From positions 868,001-932,000 of the forward strand of contig JAJQJQ010000033.1 of the NCBI GenBank assembly GCA_028622995.1: a stretch of 64,000 bases of DNA, read 5' to 3'. This document shows, in pieces, positions 13,609 to 24,000 of the stretch (position 1 is the stretch's first letter; every line of letters starts with the position of its first letter). Position numbers and translations under genes: made by a program. The DNA comes from Panagrolaimus kolymaensis (taxonomy: Eukaryota > Nematoda > Chromadorea > Rhabditida > Panagrolaimidae). Below the pieces are notes generated by a model. It was not told the DNA's origin, made no database searches, and worked only from the letters and a program-made list of their open reading frames with translations.

Positions 13609-14609
13609 CACTATGTCGACTAGACACAATGTCGACCAAGCCATAATGTCGACCGGACACTATGTCGACCAACCATAATGTCGACTGGACGCAATGTCGA
13701 CCAGCCATAATGTCGACTGGACAGAATGTCGACTTAAGAGAAGAGACTTCAATTAGTGAATTCCAAACTGGTGATAAATATAAAATATTGCTTTTATGCT
13801 AATTAAAGCGGAGAATTGTAGCAATTTAATTAATCATTCTTTATTAGTAATTGCGGACAGACCAATCAATAAGCTCTTGTGGACATAGTCGAGACTAGTC
13901 ATTAAGATGAATTAAGAAAATCTTTTCAACGTGTTTTTTTACATTAAAAGTCGGAGATAATGCTGAAGGTACATTATTAAAGATCACGAATTATGGGTTT
14001 CAATTTTTACATAAATGGGCGGATAACTAAATTGTTTTTATTATATGTCAGAATTCTGAATTTATAATTCTATAGTGCATCAATAGTTTGAAGTTTTTAG
14101 TTGGTAATTAAATAATTCAGAAGTATCAGTAATAATTCTGATACATGAATTGTATTCAGAAGTTGCAATTCAGAATTATGAAAAGAACTCATAAATTTAA
14201 TTAACAATTTAACATTCAGAATTAAAAATTAATAATTCTTACATATGAATTAAGGTTTAAAATTTAAAAATAGCAAGTAGGAATTCCATATCAATAATGA
14301 TTAAACCTCGAAAATATACTTCGGAATTTTAAACATCTTATTTATATGCCTGAATTCTCCGCTTTAATTATCATAAAAACAATATTTTATATTTATCATC
14401 AGTTTGGAATTCACTAATTGAAGTCTCATCTCTTAAGTCGACATTCTGTCCAGTCGACATTATGGCTGGTCGACATTGCGTCCAGTCGACATTATGGTTA
14501 GTCGACATAGTGTCCGGTCGACATTATGGTTAGTCGACATAGTGTCCGGTCGACATTGTGTCTGGTCGACATTGTGGCTTGGTCGACATAGTGTCTAGTC
14601 GACATAGTG
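13609..14609. mobile_element. Foldback element with 16-bp GTCGAC tandem arrays in both arms
   Basis: The ends are inverted copies beginning CACTATGTCGACTAGACAC. The left arm has 8 and the right arm 11 units of a 16-bp repeat starting GTCGACAT, alternating between ATGGCTG- and GTGTCCA-type halves. Inside the arrays the inverted similarity continues for about 100 bp (CTTCAATTAGTGAATTCC... AATTAAAGCGGAGAATT). The 560-bp core is AT-rich with many GAATT and TTCAGAATT motifs and no ORF. No clear target duplication is visible. It is non-autonomous and lies at the 5' edge of the RED gene. Confidence 0.85.
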
Positions 14610-15408
14610 GCGCCGCGCCATATTTGCCCCGCTCACATACCTTAATCGTTGTAATTTGCTGCTTGAGAGATTTAACGTACATATAGTGTTTATAAAATTC
14701 TTTAAAGGAGGCAATACTAACATTTGCTTGCATTTTTGAAACTCAAACACAATTCTATAGAGACTTTCATCCTTTTTTACCACTATCATCACACTTTCCG
14801 CTATTAGAAGTAAGTTCACTTCCAAAATTTTAAAGTTGATCTTTCAATCATGGCTCTCATTTCATTGTCAAAACTCAGTCAGACAAGTGTAAAAAAATCT
14901 TCTGAGAAAAACTGATTATTAATGCATTCAAAAAATAAAAATCAGTTGGCGATATGTATGTGTGATTTAATTCTGTTGTTTTTGCCAACAAAAAAGCTTT
15001 ACTCATCGAGAAAATAAATTTTTTAATGCAGCATAATAAAAATAATTTAAAACATCAAAAACATATAAACAAAAAATACATTTGATTCAAGGAACATTAA
15101 TATGAGCAAAACGTACGTACGTAGGTATCTCAAGATCAATGTGAATGGTAACAAAGCATTTTAAAATGGCATGAATTATTCTCATTCTTGAAGCGAACAC
15201 CCTAAATCTTTCTGTAGGAATATTAATTTCGAAAGGTTTTTGCAAAAATAATTTGTTCGTTTCTTGGTTACCTAATTCTTTGTTTTTCCATTTCATTATT
15301 TCTTTTTGCAATTTTACAATATTCTTTGCGTGATTTAACACAATATAAATATTTGAAACTTGATATAATTTTTTAACTATTTCCTTTATCTTTGTTTTTA
15401 GCGTAATC
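14610..15408. other. Intergenic between foldback element and MRG gene
   Basis: A minus-strand ATG at 14733 starts 31 codons ending at a possible GTATGT donor near 14640. This could be a first exon, but the encoded peptide does not resemble the RED N-terminus. Otherwise I see no gene. A short ACGT tandem run lies at about 15109-15122. Confidence 0.4.
15400..15408 (+). promoter_or_regulatory. Candidate trans-splice acceptor for MRG gene
   Basis: TTTGTTTTTAG ends at 15401, seven bases before the ATG. There is no obvious upstream donor, as expected for a spliced-leader acceptor in nematodes. Confidence 0.5.
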
Positions 15409-16489
15409 ATGGAAGCGACTATTCTTGATGGTTTACAAAAGAAATCAAGAATATTTTGTAAGGCTTTAATTGATGACAAGTGGTATAAAGCCCAAATCAA
15501 CGATATTGAAGAAACCTCAAATGGAAAAAATTACTTAGTTCATTTTCGTGTAAGTTTTTAAATTCTTAATAATTATAGTGAAATCGTTTTTAAAATTTCA
15601 GGGATGTGATAAGAAATTTGACGAAACTTATAGCTATCGAGATGGTTTAAATGATTTTCTACCATTTGATGTTGAAGGTGCTCATAATGTCCAGGTAATT
15701 TTAACCATTAATCCACCATAAATAATAAGAATAGTTTTGTAGCGCGAGATGATGAAAGATGGATTTGATAAGTTGAAGCTTTACACAATGAAGCTATTGG
15801 GCTTTGCTGATGCGGAAGAAGTTGAAGGATTTAAAGATGCTTTGCTTGCTCAAAAAAAGAAATCAAAAGGAAGAAACTCGACCTCTGCCAATGTTTTAAC
15901 TCCAGCTTCTGTTGTCTCGCCAACACACGATGATGTTAAAGAAAAACTCAAATTCATTCTGAAAATTGTTAAAGATGATATCGAGAAAGCTAGTCAACAT
16001 GTCTTTGCAAAGTTACCTGCTACTCCAACCATTTATGATATTTTTAAAGATGTGAGTTTTGTTTAATACTATGATCGACTAATTTGGTTTTCGTTTTAGT
16101 ATTCCTCAATGTGGTCTAAAGACGATGAAGTTTTTTTATACGAAATTGTCAAGTACTTTGATCGCGTCGCTTTCAACGTTCTCAAATTGCCTCAGGAAGA
16201 AGACTATCTCTTGTTGTTTGCTAACGAATTGCTAAGAAGACAAAATTCTGCTCAATCCACCATCAACAATCTTTGCGATGCTCCTGGAAGAATTCAGAAT
16301 GCTTATCACTTCTTTGGTTTCTCACATTTGTGTCGTCACATAATTTTTCTTATTGATCATTTTCAAAGTATTCAACTTACGCAAGCTCAAATTGAATGCA
16401 GAATTACTCCTCTTCTTCGCCTTGCTCAATTTCTCGAAGAAAATCATGCTCGCTATTATGGATCTTTTTGTTACCAACAATTTTGTTAA
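15409..16489 (+). CDS. mrg-1: MRG15/MORF4-type chromo-barrel plus MRG domain protein
   Basis: Chromatin protein of the family that binds methylated H3K36 and joins acetyltransferase and deacetylase complexes. Exons 15409-15549, 15602-15694, 15743-16051 and 16100-16489 are in phase 0 throughout and give 310 residues. Residues about 8-75 form the chromo barrel (FCKALIDDKWYKAQINDIEE, HFRGCDKKFDETYSY, DFLPF). A short Lys/Ser linker follows. The MRG domain runs from about 140 to the end (VAFNVLKLPQEEDYLLLFANELLRR, YHFFGFSHLCRH, LAQFLEENHARYY). The length is normal for the family. The symbol follows the C. elegans orthologue name. Confidence 0.92.
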
Positions 16490-16669
16490 TTTGTTTTTTG
16501 TCTTTGTTTTGCTTTAATGATTTTTTTATTTTCATTGCATTTTTGTTACATAAATGAATTGTTTTTTCTTCTTTTTACTATTTCACAACACAATTTTGCA
16601 TGAGGTTTAATTACCTGAAGAAGTAACTTTGGAAGTAAAAAATTATTCACAACAATAGTTTTGCCGATA

Positions 16670-16968
16670 ATGAATCTCAATATTTTCCTACGTTTTGTGA
16701 GTCTTCAACATTTATTTGTTCAACGTCGTAATAGTAAAATTTTCTCTATTGTTATTAACATGTTTGTTTTCAGTCTTTATTGATTTACTGTAGATCTAAG
16801 AAAAAACGACCACTTCGAAAGACAGGTAAAAGCTGTGAATCAATATTAACCGATGATAAAGGAGCTGAATCAAACGTGAAAGGATCGCAACCAACGAATG
16901 AGAAAATTACATCGGAACTTCATCCTCTAAAACTTAATGCAAGGAAAAATGAAGAAAGCAAAGTTTAA
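16670..16968 (+). CDS. Possible small basic protein
   Basis: Two exons, 16670-16696 and 16774-16968, join in phase 0 across a GTGAGT...TTTCAG intron. They give 73 residues: a short hydrophobic start (MNLNIFLRFSLLIYC), then a Lys-rich hydrophilic chain. It begins 180 bp after the MRG stop on the same strand. No family is recognised, and it could be 3' UTR sequence of the MRG transcript instead. Confidence 0.4.
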
Positions 16969-17334
16969 TGCTTGCTAAAAAATTTAGGTTTCCATTCATC
17001 ATTTGATGCAAAAAAGAGGACAAACTAATATTTTTTTATTTCCGACAATTAAATTATTCTTTCTTCTTTTTTATATTTTCCTTTGTGACGCAGATTGGCA
17101 ATCCTTGGAAACTTTTTTTAATACCGAGTGCAAAGGCGTAAAGTTGATTTCAGATGAAAGCAAATACAGAATTTAACTGCTGAAACACTCCTAAAAATGG
17201 TGGAGAACAATGCCATATCGTAAAACACGGTTTTTGAACAAAATTGAAATGCAAATAGTAATAATTTTTTGAGATGCATATTTAAACAATAATTTTAATG
17301 ATAGAATTATCATTCAAGAAAAGCAGAGTTGGCC
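16969..17334. other. Intergenic
   Basis: AT-rich spacer with no supported feature. It is presumed to hold the promoter of the secreted-protein gene that follows. Confidence 0.5.
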
Positions 17335-17970
17335 ATGATTGTTCAAGTTTTATTTGCCTTTGCTCTTGTTTCTAATTCTTTTGGATGTGGCGGAATCCCC
17401 GGTAAGTATTCATAGAGCAACTTTTCAAAAATTAAAGTCATATAATTTTCAGGGGATTATATCATTCAAAATCCGACATTTAGCTTTATCATTAGTCCAC
17501 CAATTTCATGGACATGGGTTACACCAGCTCCTGCAGCTAACCCTCCAAAGAATTTTTATATCGGCCAAGTGGCAACCCAAACCGACGCGACTAGAAACAT
17601 GAACAATGCCTTCAATAACGCTATTCTTATCTCAGCAAACAAATTGGGATACAGTACACTTGGAATGACATGGACGGTTACCGGATACAATCCACAAGAA
17701 ATGTGGATTGTTGATGATGCGACCGCAATTGTAACTGGATATGAAAATTCATATGTACCAGGCTTGGGAGCCGTTCTTCAAAAACGTGGAGCATTCGTGG
17801 CTACACCGCCTTCGTATCCTAAAACCACTTTTTCAATACCAATGTCAATCAATGTTCGAGCTTCAGGTCTTTACACAAAAAGCCAATGGCAATATTTGGC
17901 TGATCAAATTTCCAACTATCTCTCCATCAAAGAAAATGTCAGATTTTTAAGCGAAGTAACTGTCACTTAG
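17335..17970 (+). CDS. Small secreted protein, nematode-type, unknown function
   Basis: Exons 17335-17401 and 17453-17970 join in phase 1 and give 194 residues. Residues 1-17 are a clear signal peptide (MIVQVLFAFALVSNSFG) followed by CGGIPG. The mature chain is polar, rich in Thr, Asn and Pro, with PTFSFIISPPISWTWVTPAP near the start and a SINVRASGLYTKSQWQYLADQI segment near the end. It has a single Cys after the signal peptide. I recognise no catalytic motif. The gene looks intact. Confidence 0.75.
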
Positions 17971-18072
17971 TTGCTTATTTTTTTGTTAAATTTTTCATGC
18001 TTTAATCATATTTATCTCTATATTTAATCACGGTGAAACTATTATTTAAATAAAGCACTATCAATCAAAAAC

Positions 18073-18960
18073 CTAAAATAAATGATGAGAAAGAGACATC
18101 GACAATTCATAAGAATAGAAGAAGACAAAGCCTCCAAATCCCATCCATACTGCCCTAGGAACAAAACCCGCAAAAAGTTTTGAAATGCCTTCATAACGTT
18201 GAATATGAAGAAACGCATCATAAGAGGAAAGAGGAACTTCGGAAAGCATAACCCTAGTTTTAATTACATCCAATGGCGTTGTTGCGATTGCTGCAATACA
18301 TCCAGCTAAACTTCCAGCAACTGCAGATTCAAATGGAGTGCATTTATCTTTACCCTAAAACTGAAAAAATTATATAATAAAGATGATTTTAAAATAGATG
18401 CTAACCGCCCATTTAGGGTATTCCCTTTTAAAGTATTCCCAAATCGGTAGTTCAATAAATGAAAAAGGCATTTCTCGAGCTAATAATGGAGCGAATCCTC
18501 GATAAAGTCCGCGCCATCCATCTTTTCGATAAATTTGTTGCCCTAATCGTAGAAATGGTGTGCCAATACCCGTTTGAGATCGCTGTTTTATTACTTCAAT
18601 TGGTACTCCAATGCTTGAGGAAAAAAATTCAGCTGTGCAAGCGCAAATTGCATCACCAAAAATTGTTGCTAAAAATTTATTTAACTTTAAAAGTTTGAAA
18701 TAAATCTTCTTACGTTGTACAGTAATAATTTCTTTTAAATTGGAATAAATGAGAAAAAATACAGCTGCAGTTGGAGCTGATCCTAAAGCAACAGATGATA
18801 GCCCACGATAAAGATTTTTAAAGCCCCCAGCAGCTTGAATTCCTTGCTGAGATTGAAGACGGGTTTTGATTGTATCAAGTGGAAAAAGTGATACATCAAC
18901 AGCAAATCCAGCGCATGCTCCACAAAATGTCCAACGAAGAACATCTCTGCCTTCCGGCAT
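18073..18960 (-). CDS. Mitochondrial S-adenosylmethionine carrier (SLC25A26 type)
   Basis: Imports SAM into the mitochondrial matrix in exchange for SAH. Exons 18960-18714, 18668-18406 and 18354-18073 give 263 residues, the usual size. Three carrier repeats are present, each with its signature PLDTIKTR, PIEVIKQR and PLDVIKTR. SAMC-typical features are DVSLFPLDTIKTRLQSQQG, AGGFKNLYRG and FSFIELPIWEYFK. The start at 18960 is backed by a TTTTTACAG acceptor 27 bases upstream (18988-18989). It is divergent from SF3B5, with about 480 bp between the starts. Confidence 0.92.
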
Positions 18961-19441
18961 TGAGGTGGTAATTTAAAGAATTTTCATCTGTAAAAATTAT
19001 GTATGATTGAGGATTTAACGGGAAAAAACTCATGAAGTTGAGACATGAAAAGAACAAAGATAAGAAAGTAGCAAACAAGCAAGATAAATGACTTGATGCA
19101 ATATTTTTTTTTGTCTGGGTTGAAAAGCTAAAGATAGTGAAGGCATTTAGCCAATTGAGTTTGATCCCTTTTTCAACAAAGTTTTTCATAAACCTTTTTT
19201 GTTCGTGAATTTTTTCGTTTCTTTGTTATTGCTTTTCTGAAACTCTTTAATTCAATCGAAATTTTAACAATTTAGCAGTATAATCTTCTAATATAAAAAA
19301 TATTTAATATGCCAAACTATGTTTGACATGTTTTGTTTATTTCGTTAACGTGTATAACTCTTCAACATCGTTCTTTTTTCTTCGCACTTACTTAATCTTT
19401 ATTTTAATTTTTAGAATTAAATCACTTTTTCTCGAATAACA

Positions 19442-19729
19442 ATGTCAACATCACAAGCTCCAACAACTGAACGTTTTCATGTTCTTGCTCAACTTGAACA
19501 TTTACAATCTCGATATACTGGTTGTGGTCATGCTGATTCAAATCGATGGGATTGGATAACAAATCAACATCGTGATACAAGTGCTTCTCTTATTGGACAT
19601 CCTGATCATCTCAGTTATTTAGCTGTTGCAAAGAATTATAGTCGTGAAAGAGCTCGTATTGAACTTCTTGATAAAATGATTCAACCATGTGGTCCACCAC
19701 CAAAACGAACACCTCTTGATGATATTTAA
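19442..19729 (+). CDS. Splicing factor 3B subunit 5 (SF3B5/SF3b10)
   Basis: Small U2 snRNP subunit that supports branch-point recognition within SF3b. It is a single exon of 95 residues. The family block QLEHLQSRYTGCGHADSNRW is followed by NQHRD and LDKMIQPCGPPPKR, as in orthologues. The 10-residue N-terminal Ser/Thr extension is nonessential-looking. A TTAATTTTTAG acceptor-like site at 19413-19414 lies just upstream and may receive a spliced leader. Confidence 0.95.
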   Translation: MSTSQAPTTERFHVLAQLEHLQSRYTGCGHADSNRWDWITNQHRDTSASLIGHPDHLSYLAVAKNYSRERARIELLDKMIQPCGPPPKRTPLDDI

Positions 19730-20906
19730 TTTATTCTTGTATATTTTCTTTTTCGTTTTGTGATTTATTTTTTTATAAATGTTTACAATTTTTTTGCAGA
19801 TAACTTCTAAGCACGAAAAACATAAGGCAATTGAACAATCGAATCACTATCATTTTATATTTCATCAACCTAAAAAAGCTTTATTCCTTTCGTGCTGCCA
19901 CCTATTTTGAATTTTCTCCTTTTGGCACCTTTATTATACAATATTGAGAAAAGTAAAACGTATGAATCAGTTTCTTTGTTACCATTTTTTGAATTGAATT
20001 TTTATGCTTTTGTTGCTTTCCATTTTTGGAGACGTCGTTGATACAACAAAAAAGGTGTGGGTGAGAAAGCTTTTTATCAAAGAAAAAATGGAAATCGTCT
20101 TTTTTTATGATAACCGATGAGTCTTTATTTTGTCATTTTTTCTTCTTCTAAAGCTGTTTACAAGAAACAACGATGACTCATTCCTTCTTGAATGTCATCA
20201 GCTGTGCCTCTTCCGGTCCTCCATTTTTTTTTCACTTTCAAACTCTTTCAATGCTACTGGCAATGAGACGTTTCCAATTTTTTCTTGTCTTGATTGCTAC
20301 TCATTGTTACCAACCTGTGAATGAGGCATTTTTGAAGAGAAGAAGAATTCACATTACTTTCCATCTCATAAAATTTTGCAGCTGTCATTTTTCAAAATGA
20401 ACTCAGAAAATTGATGGTTCGTTCATTTGTTCGATGGAAAAAAAAGTGTTCGTTTTTTTTTTGCGCTTGTCAAAAAAAGGTAGCGCGGAAGAAAAAGAAA
20501 ATGAACAACTGTTAGAATCATTGTAAGAAGCAAATTTTTCAGTTGATAGCATTTTGTTAGGTTTGCAAGAGCCTAGAAATTTCAATGTTTGTTTGAGTTT
20601 TTTGGTTTAGTATAACATAGTTTAATATAAATATCATATCATGATACAAAACGATGCTCATCTCTAACAATGTTCCTACATCTCATTTTGTCATCGGACA
20701 ATTTCCTATAAAATACGGTAATCCAATATTATAAAAACAATCTTATTTATTTTTTTTTCTCCCTAAAAAGGATTTAAAGCTTTTGCTAATTTCCGTTTAT
20801 TGTTGTTTTGTTTGATTTGAAGCGATTAGCCTCCAAATATATAAAAGATGATGCTCTTTTTCTCCTTTATTTTCTTCAATCTTTATTTTGTTTTCTTCTT
20901 CTTTTT

Positions 20907-20957
20907 TTACGGCGCCGCTGCTGCCGCCAACTGTCTCATTTGTAGAGAGATGGCGGC
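20907..20957 (-). other. Orphan exon-like island, Ala-rich C-terminus
   Basis: Read on the minus strand, a TTTGTATTAAG acceptor-like site precedes 16 codons (AAISLQMRQLAAAAAP) and a TAA. GC content is far above the surroundings. No upstream partner exon was found. It could equally be regulatory DNA. Confidence 0.2.
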
Positions 20958-22807
20958 CTTAATACAAATTAGTTTGTTTAAAAAACTATAAGACTTTTTC
21001 GCGCTTGCAAATGACCAAAACGAGAAAAAAAAAAGAGTTTGTCAGCAACATCAACGTCGTTTGTTGCTTGTTTGCTTGTATGTTTTGTTCACTGATTCAC
21101 TTTTTCTTCCTCCTTGTTTTTGCCTTTTATTTTTTCTTCTTTCCTTGACCAATTAATGCTTCTTCTTTTTTTCAATGCTGTTAATAAAAATGTTGTACCA
21201 ATGTTTTTGCTCTTTCCACTTTTCTTGATTGCTGCAAATGGGAAAGCGATGAAATGAAGTTCGTGATATTAAAGGATTCCATGGATTTCTTTTTTGAATC
21301 TTGAATTATAAACATAAAAAAATCTTTTTAAAACTCCGTTTATCATACTTTCATCTGAGTTTTTAAAAACTTATAGCCTTAGTAATTTCATCATCATTGA
21401 ATTGCATTAAAAGATATTTGCTTTCAAACGATGATGGGTAAATAATACGTAGGACCAGTAGCTCCATTTCTCCTCTCCAACAACTGTTTTCTTTTAGCAC
21501 CTTTAGAGAAGCCACTCAAATCTCGCGCATCCATTCCTTTGATCATTTGGTATAGTTTCAATCAACCATTCCCTCTTCGCCGAAAATGCCTTCTGTTACT
21601 TCATTTCTAAACTTTTATTTTTTGGCCCATTTTTTCTTTCTTTTTTCAAGCGATACATAGATTTACGACACCGCCACTGCGCTATTGCCAAAAGATAGTC
21701 ACTTTCGATTGCTCAATTTAATGTTGATTCTTCTTCGCTAACTTTTTTTATTGTTCTTCCCAAAAAATAGTGTTATTTTTGTTTCGTTCCTTGGCTTCTT
21801 TTAAACATTTTTTTTCGAAGACATACTATCAAAAAGGAAGACTCGAAGCTTCGTCTCTGTTTTTTCCATCGGCAAAAAAAATAACCCGACAATTTTCATT
21901 TTTTTTTTTGCCTTCGGTTTTTTTTTTGAGTTTTTCTTTCGGGTGTCAGTAAAAAATAGGGAAGAAAGAAGATGAGTTAAAAGCGAAAGAATAAACGGTG
22001 TCGGTTGTTTTTATGTGAAAAAGGAGGAGGTTTCTTGTTTATGCAAATGACCACAATTGAGAAGATGGAGGCAATTCAATGCATTTTTTCAATTTTAAAG
22101 AAGAAACAAATAGCTTTTCGAGCCTCGTCTTTTTTGTTCAATGCCTTTAGGGCAGTTAAATAACCACGGGAGAAATACATGAAATTTTAATTCTAAATAT
22201 GTTTTTTTTTTCGTGATTGGTAGCAATAGTTTTTATTTTAACCGTAAGACTTATTCCAATTATAATGGATAACTATCATTAGATAGTATGCGAAAGTTTT
22301 ATTTTAGTTGGTTTGTTTTTGAATTTAACCCCTTCTGTTTTTTACATTTGTCTGCTGTGCTAACTGTAATTTTACAAGCGATACTTAAGTGTGCGTGTGC
22401 CAAAAGTTTAGTATAATCCGGATTTGCAAACAAATAACAAACAAAGTTATTGCAATCGCTGCTGCTCTCATGTTGTTCTTCATGGGTGCGAAACCACTTG
22501 AATTTGGAATTGCGTAATGCAACCATGAGCTTCCATATGTATGTTTAATGCTTTTATGACCTTTTTCATTCCAAAAATATTTTTGTGATCGATCGCGTCT
22601 TTGCCCCTTTTATTTTCGAATTAGCATTTTTTGATTGGGTTTCAAAAAAGGTTTTAAAGATATTTCATCAATGGTTTAATTACAATAAAATACTGGATTT
22701 TTTTTTCAAAAGTGTCAATTAATTTTTAGTTTTTTGAAAGAAAATTTTGTTTGATTTTTTGATTTAAAAGAAGGGAAGAAGAGGGAGGAAGGATGGAATT
22801 AAATGAA

Positions 22808-22864
22808 CTAGTTGGCGGCTTGCTCATCATTTTTCTTATCAGCTATAGCAGCGGCAGCTTCTTT
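22808..22864 (-). other. Orphan exon-like island, charged Ala-rich C-terminus
   Basis: On the minus strand, a GACATTAG acceptor is followed by 18 codons (KEAAAAIADKKNDEQAAN) and a TAG. The amino-acid composition is typical of a real protein tail. I found no upstream exon with a matching phase between here and 24000. Confidence 0.3.
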
Positions 22865-24000
22865 CTAATGTCAAATTTGGACTTTGATTAAACAAAAATA
22901 ATATCATTGCTCGAATTTAAAAATTTAAAAATTTGAAATGGAACTTTACTTCCTGTTGTTGATTTTAAATGGAGTCAGCAAAAAAGTTGCTACGTCTCCA
23001 AATTTCCAAACAATTTTTACTTATTAATGTAACTTTTTGAGCTTGATATACCATAGTTGTTTTTTTATTTTCCGTTAGCATAATTTAATTTTAAACCTTT
23101 CAAAACCCCACTTATGTTTGTTTCTCCTCAAAATTTATTTTCAAAAATTGATTTAAAAACGCGCTTACCTCAAATAAAAGTTCAAACAAACTTATTTTTA
23201 AATAACGAATATTTATTTAAAGTTAATGACTTTCTTCCTTTTTTTTGTTTCTTCAAACCACTTCTTTTTTGGGTTTATATTTAAAAAGCAAACCAAAAAT
23301 GAAAAGAGTAAACGATTGCATACTTTCAATTCTATTTCTCCTCCAAATTTGGGAGAAGGAAAACGATGATCATCATTTCGCGCAAGAAAAAAAAAGAGAA
23401 CCAAAAGCTAAAAAAGGAGAAGCATTGTTGTTGTTGCAATTGCGATTGCAATTGTTTTGATTTTTTCTCTTCTCTCTCTCTCTATGTTTTCCATAAGCGC
23501 TTTGGAGAAGCTACGAAGAAAAACGATACTGATTGTTTTTTTATAACCATTCAAAGGGCAGAGATAGATTGCTTGATCTTTAAAAAGGAATGCTTCTTCT
23601 TCCATGATTTTTTTGGGTATTCTATTTATTGAGTGTGTTTTTTTAGTATAATGATTTTTTTTAGCGGGATTGAAGGAGGTAAAAATGAATCATTTAGAAA
23701 GGTATTGTATCCTTTGTTATTGGTATCATTAAATGCAGCCTTCCTTCAAATAAACAAAATAACCATATATTTTCTTGTTTTTGATTTTACAATCTCTGTT
23801 TTTGTTTTTTCCATTACACAAAATCGCAAATTTTTTTTTAATATTTTCAAGTACCTAACTTGGATCATTTTTCCGATATTAAAAACATTCATCTTTAATC
23901 AAAAAAAGATTTTTTTATTTCGTGTACTCTTATGTCTTTGCGCTTGCTTATTTTTATTTCCTTCAATTTTTTTTAAATTTTACATCTTTAGAAAAAAAGC

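Larger units (their letters stand above)
19730..24000. other. Gene-poor 4.3-kb region upstream of the NSP adaptor gene
   Basis: Dominated by poly-T and poly-A tracts, with chance Phe/Leu-rich ORFs. Two minus-strand exon-like islands (20907-20957 and 22808-22864) are listed separately. The right end probably contains the promoter of the NSP adaptor gene. Confidence 0.5.

Noticed and set aside
13427..13708. Minus-strand ORF running through the GTCGAC array
   Set aside because: It is a shadow frame over the RED exon and the repeat. The true RED frame is different.
23408..23605. Possible signal-peptide gene on the minus strand near 23.4 kb
   Set aside because: The in-frame ATG reaches a stop after five codons. 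The longer frame lacks an ATG, and the region is a CAA/TTG microsatellite.
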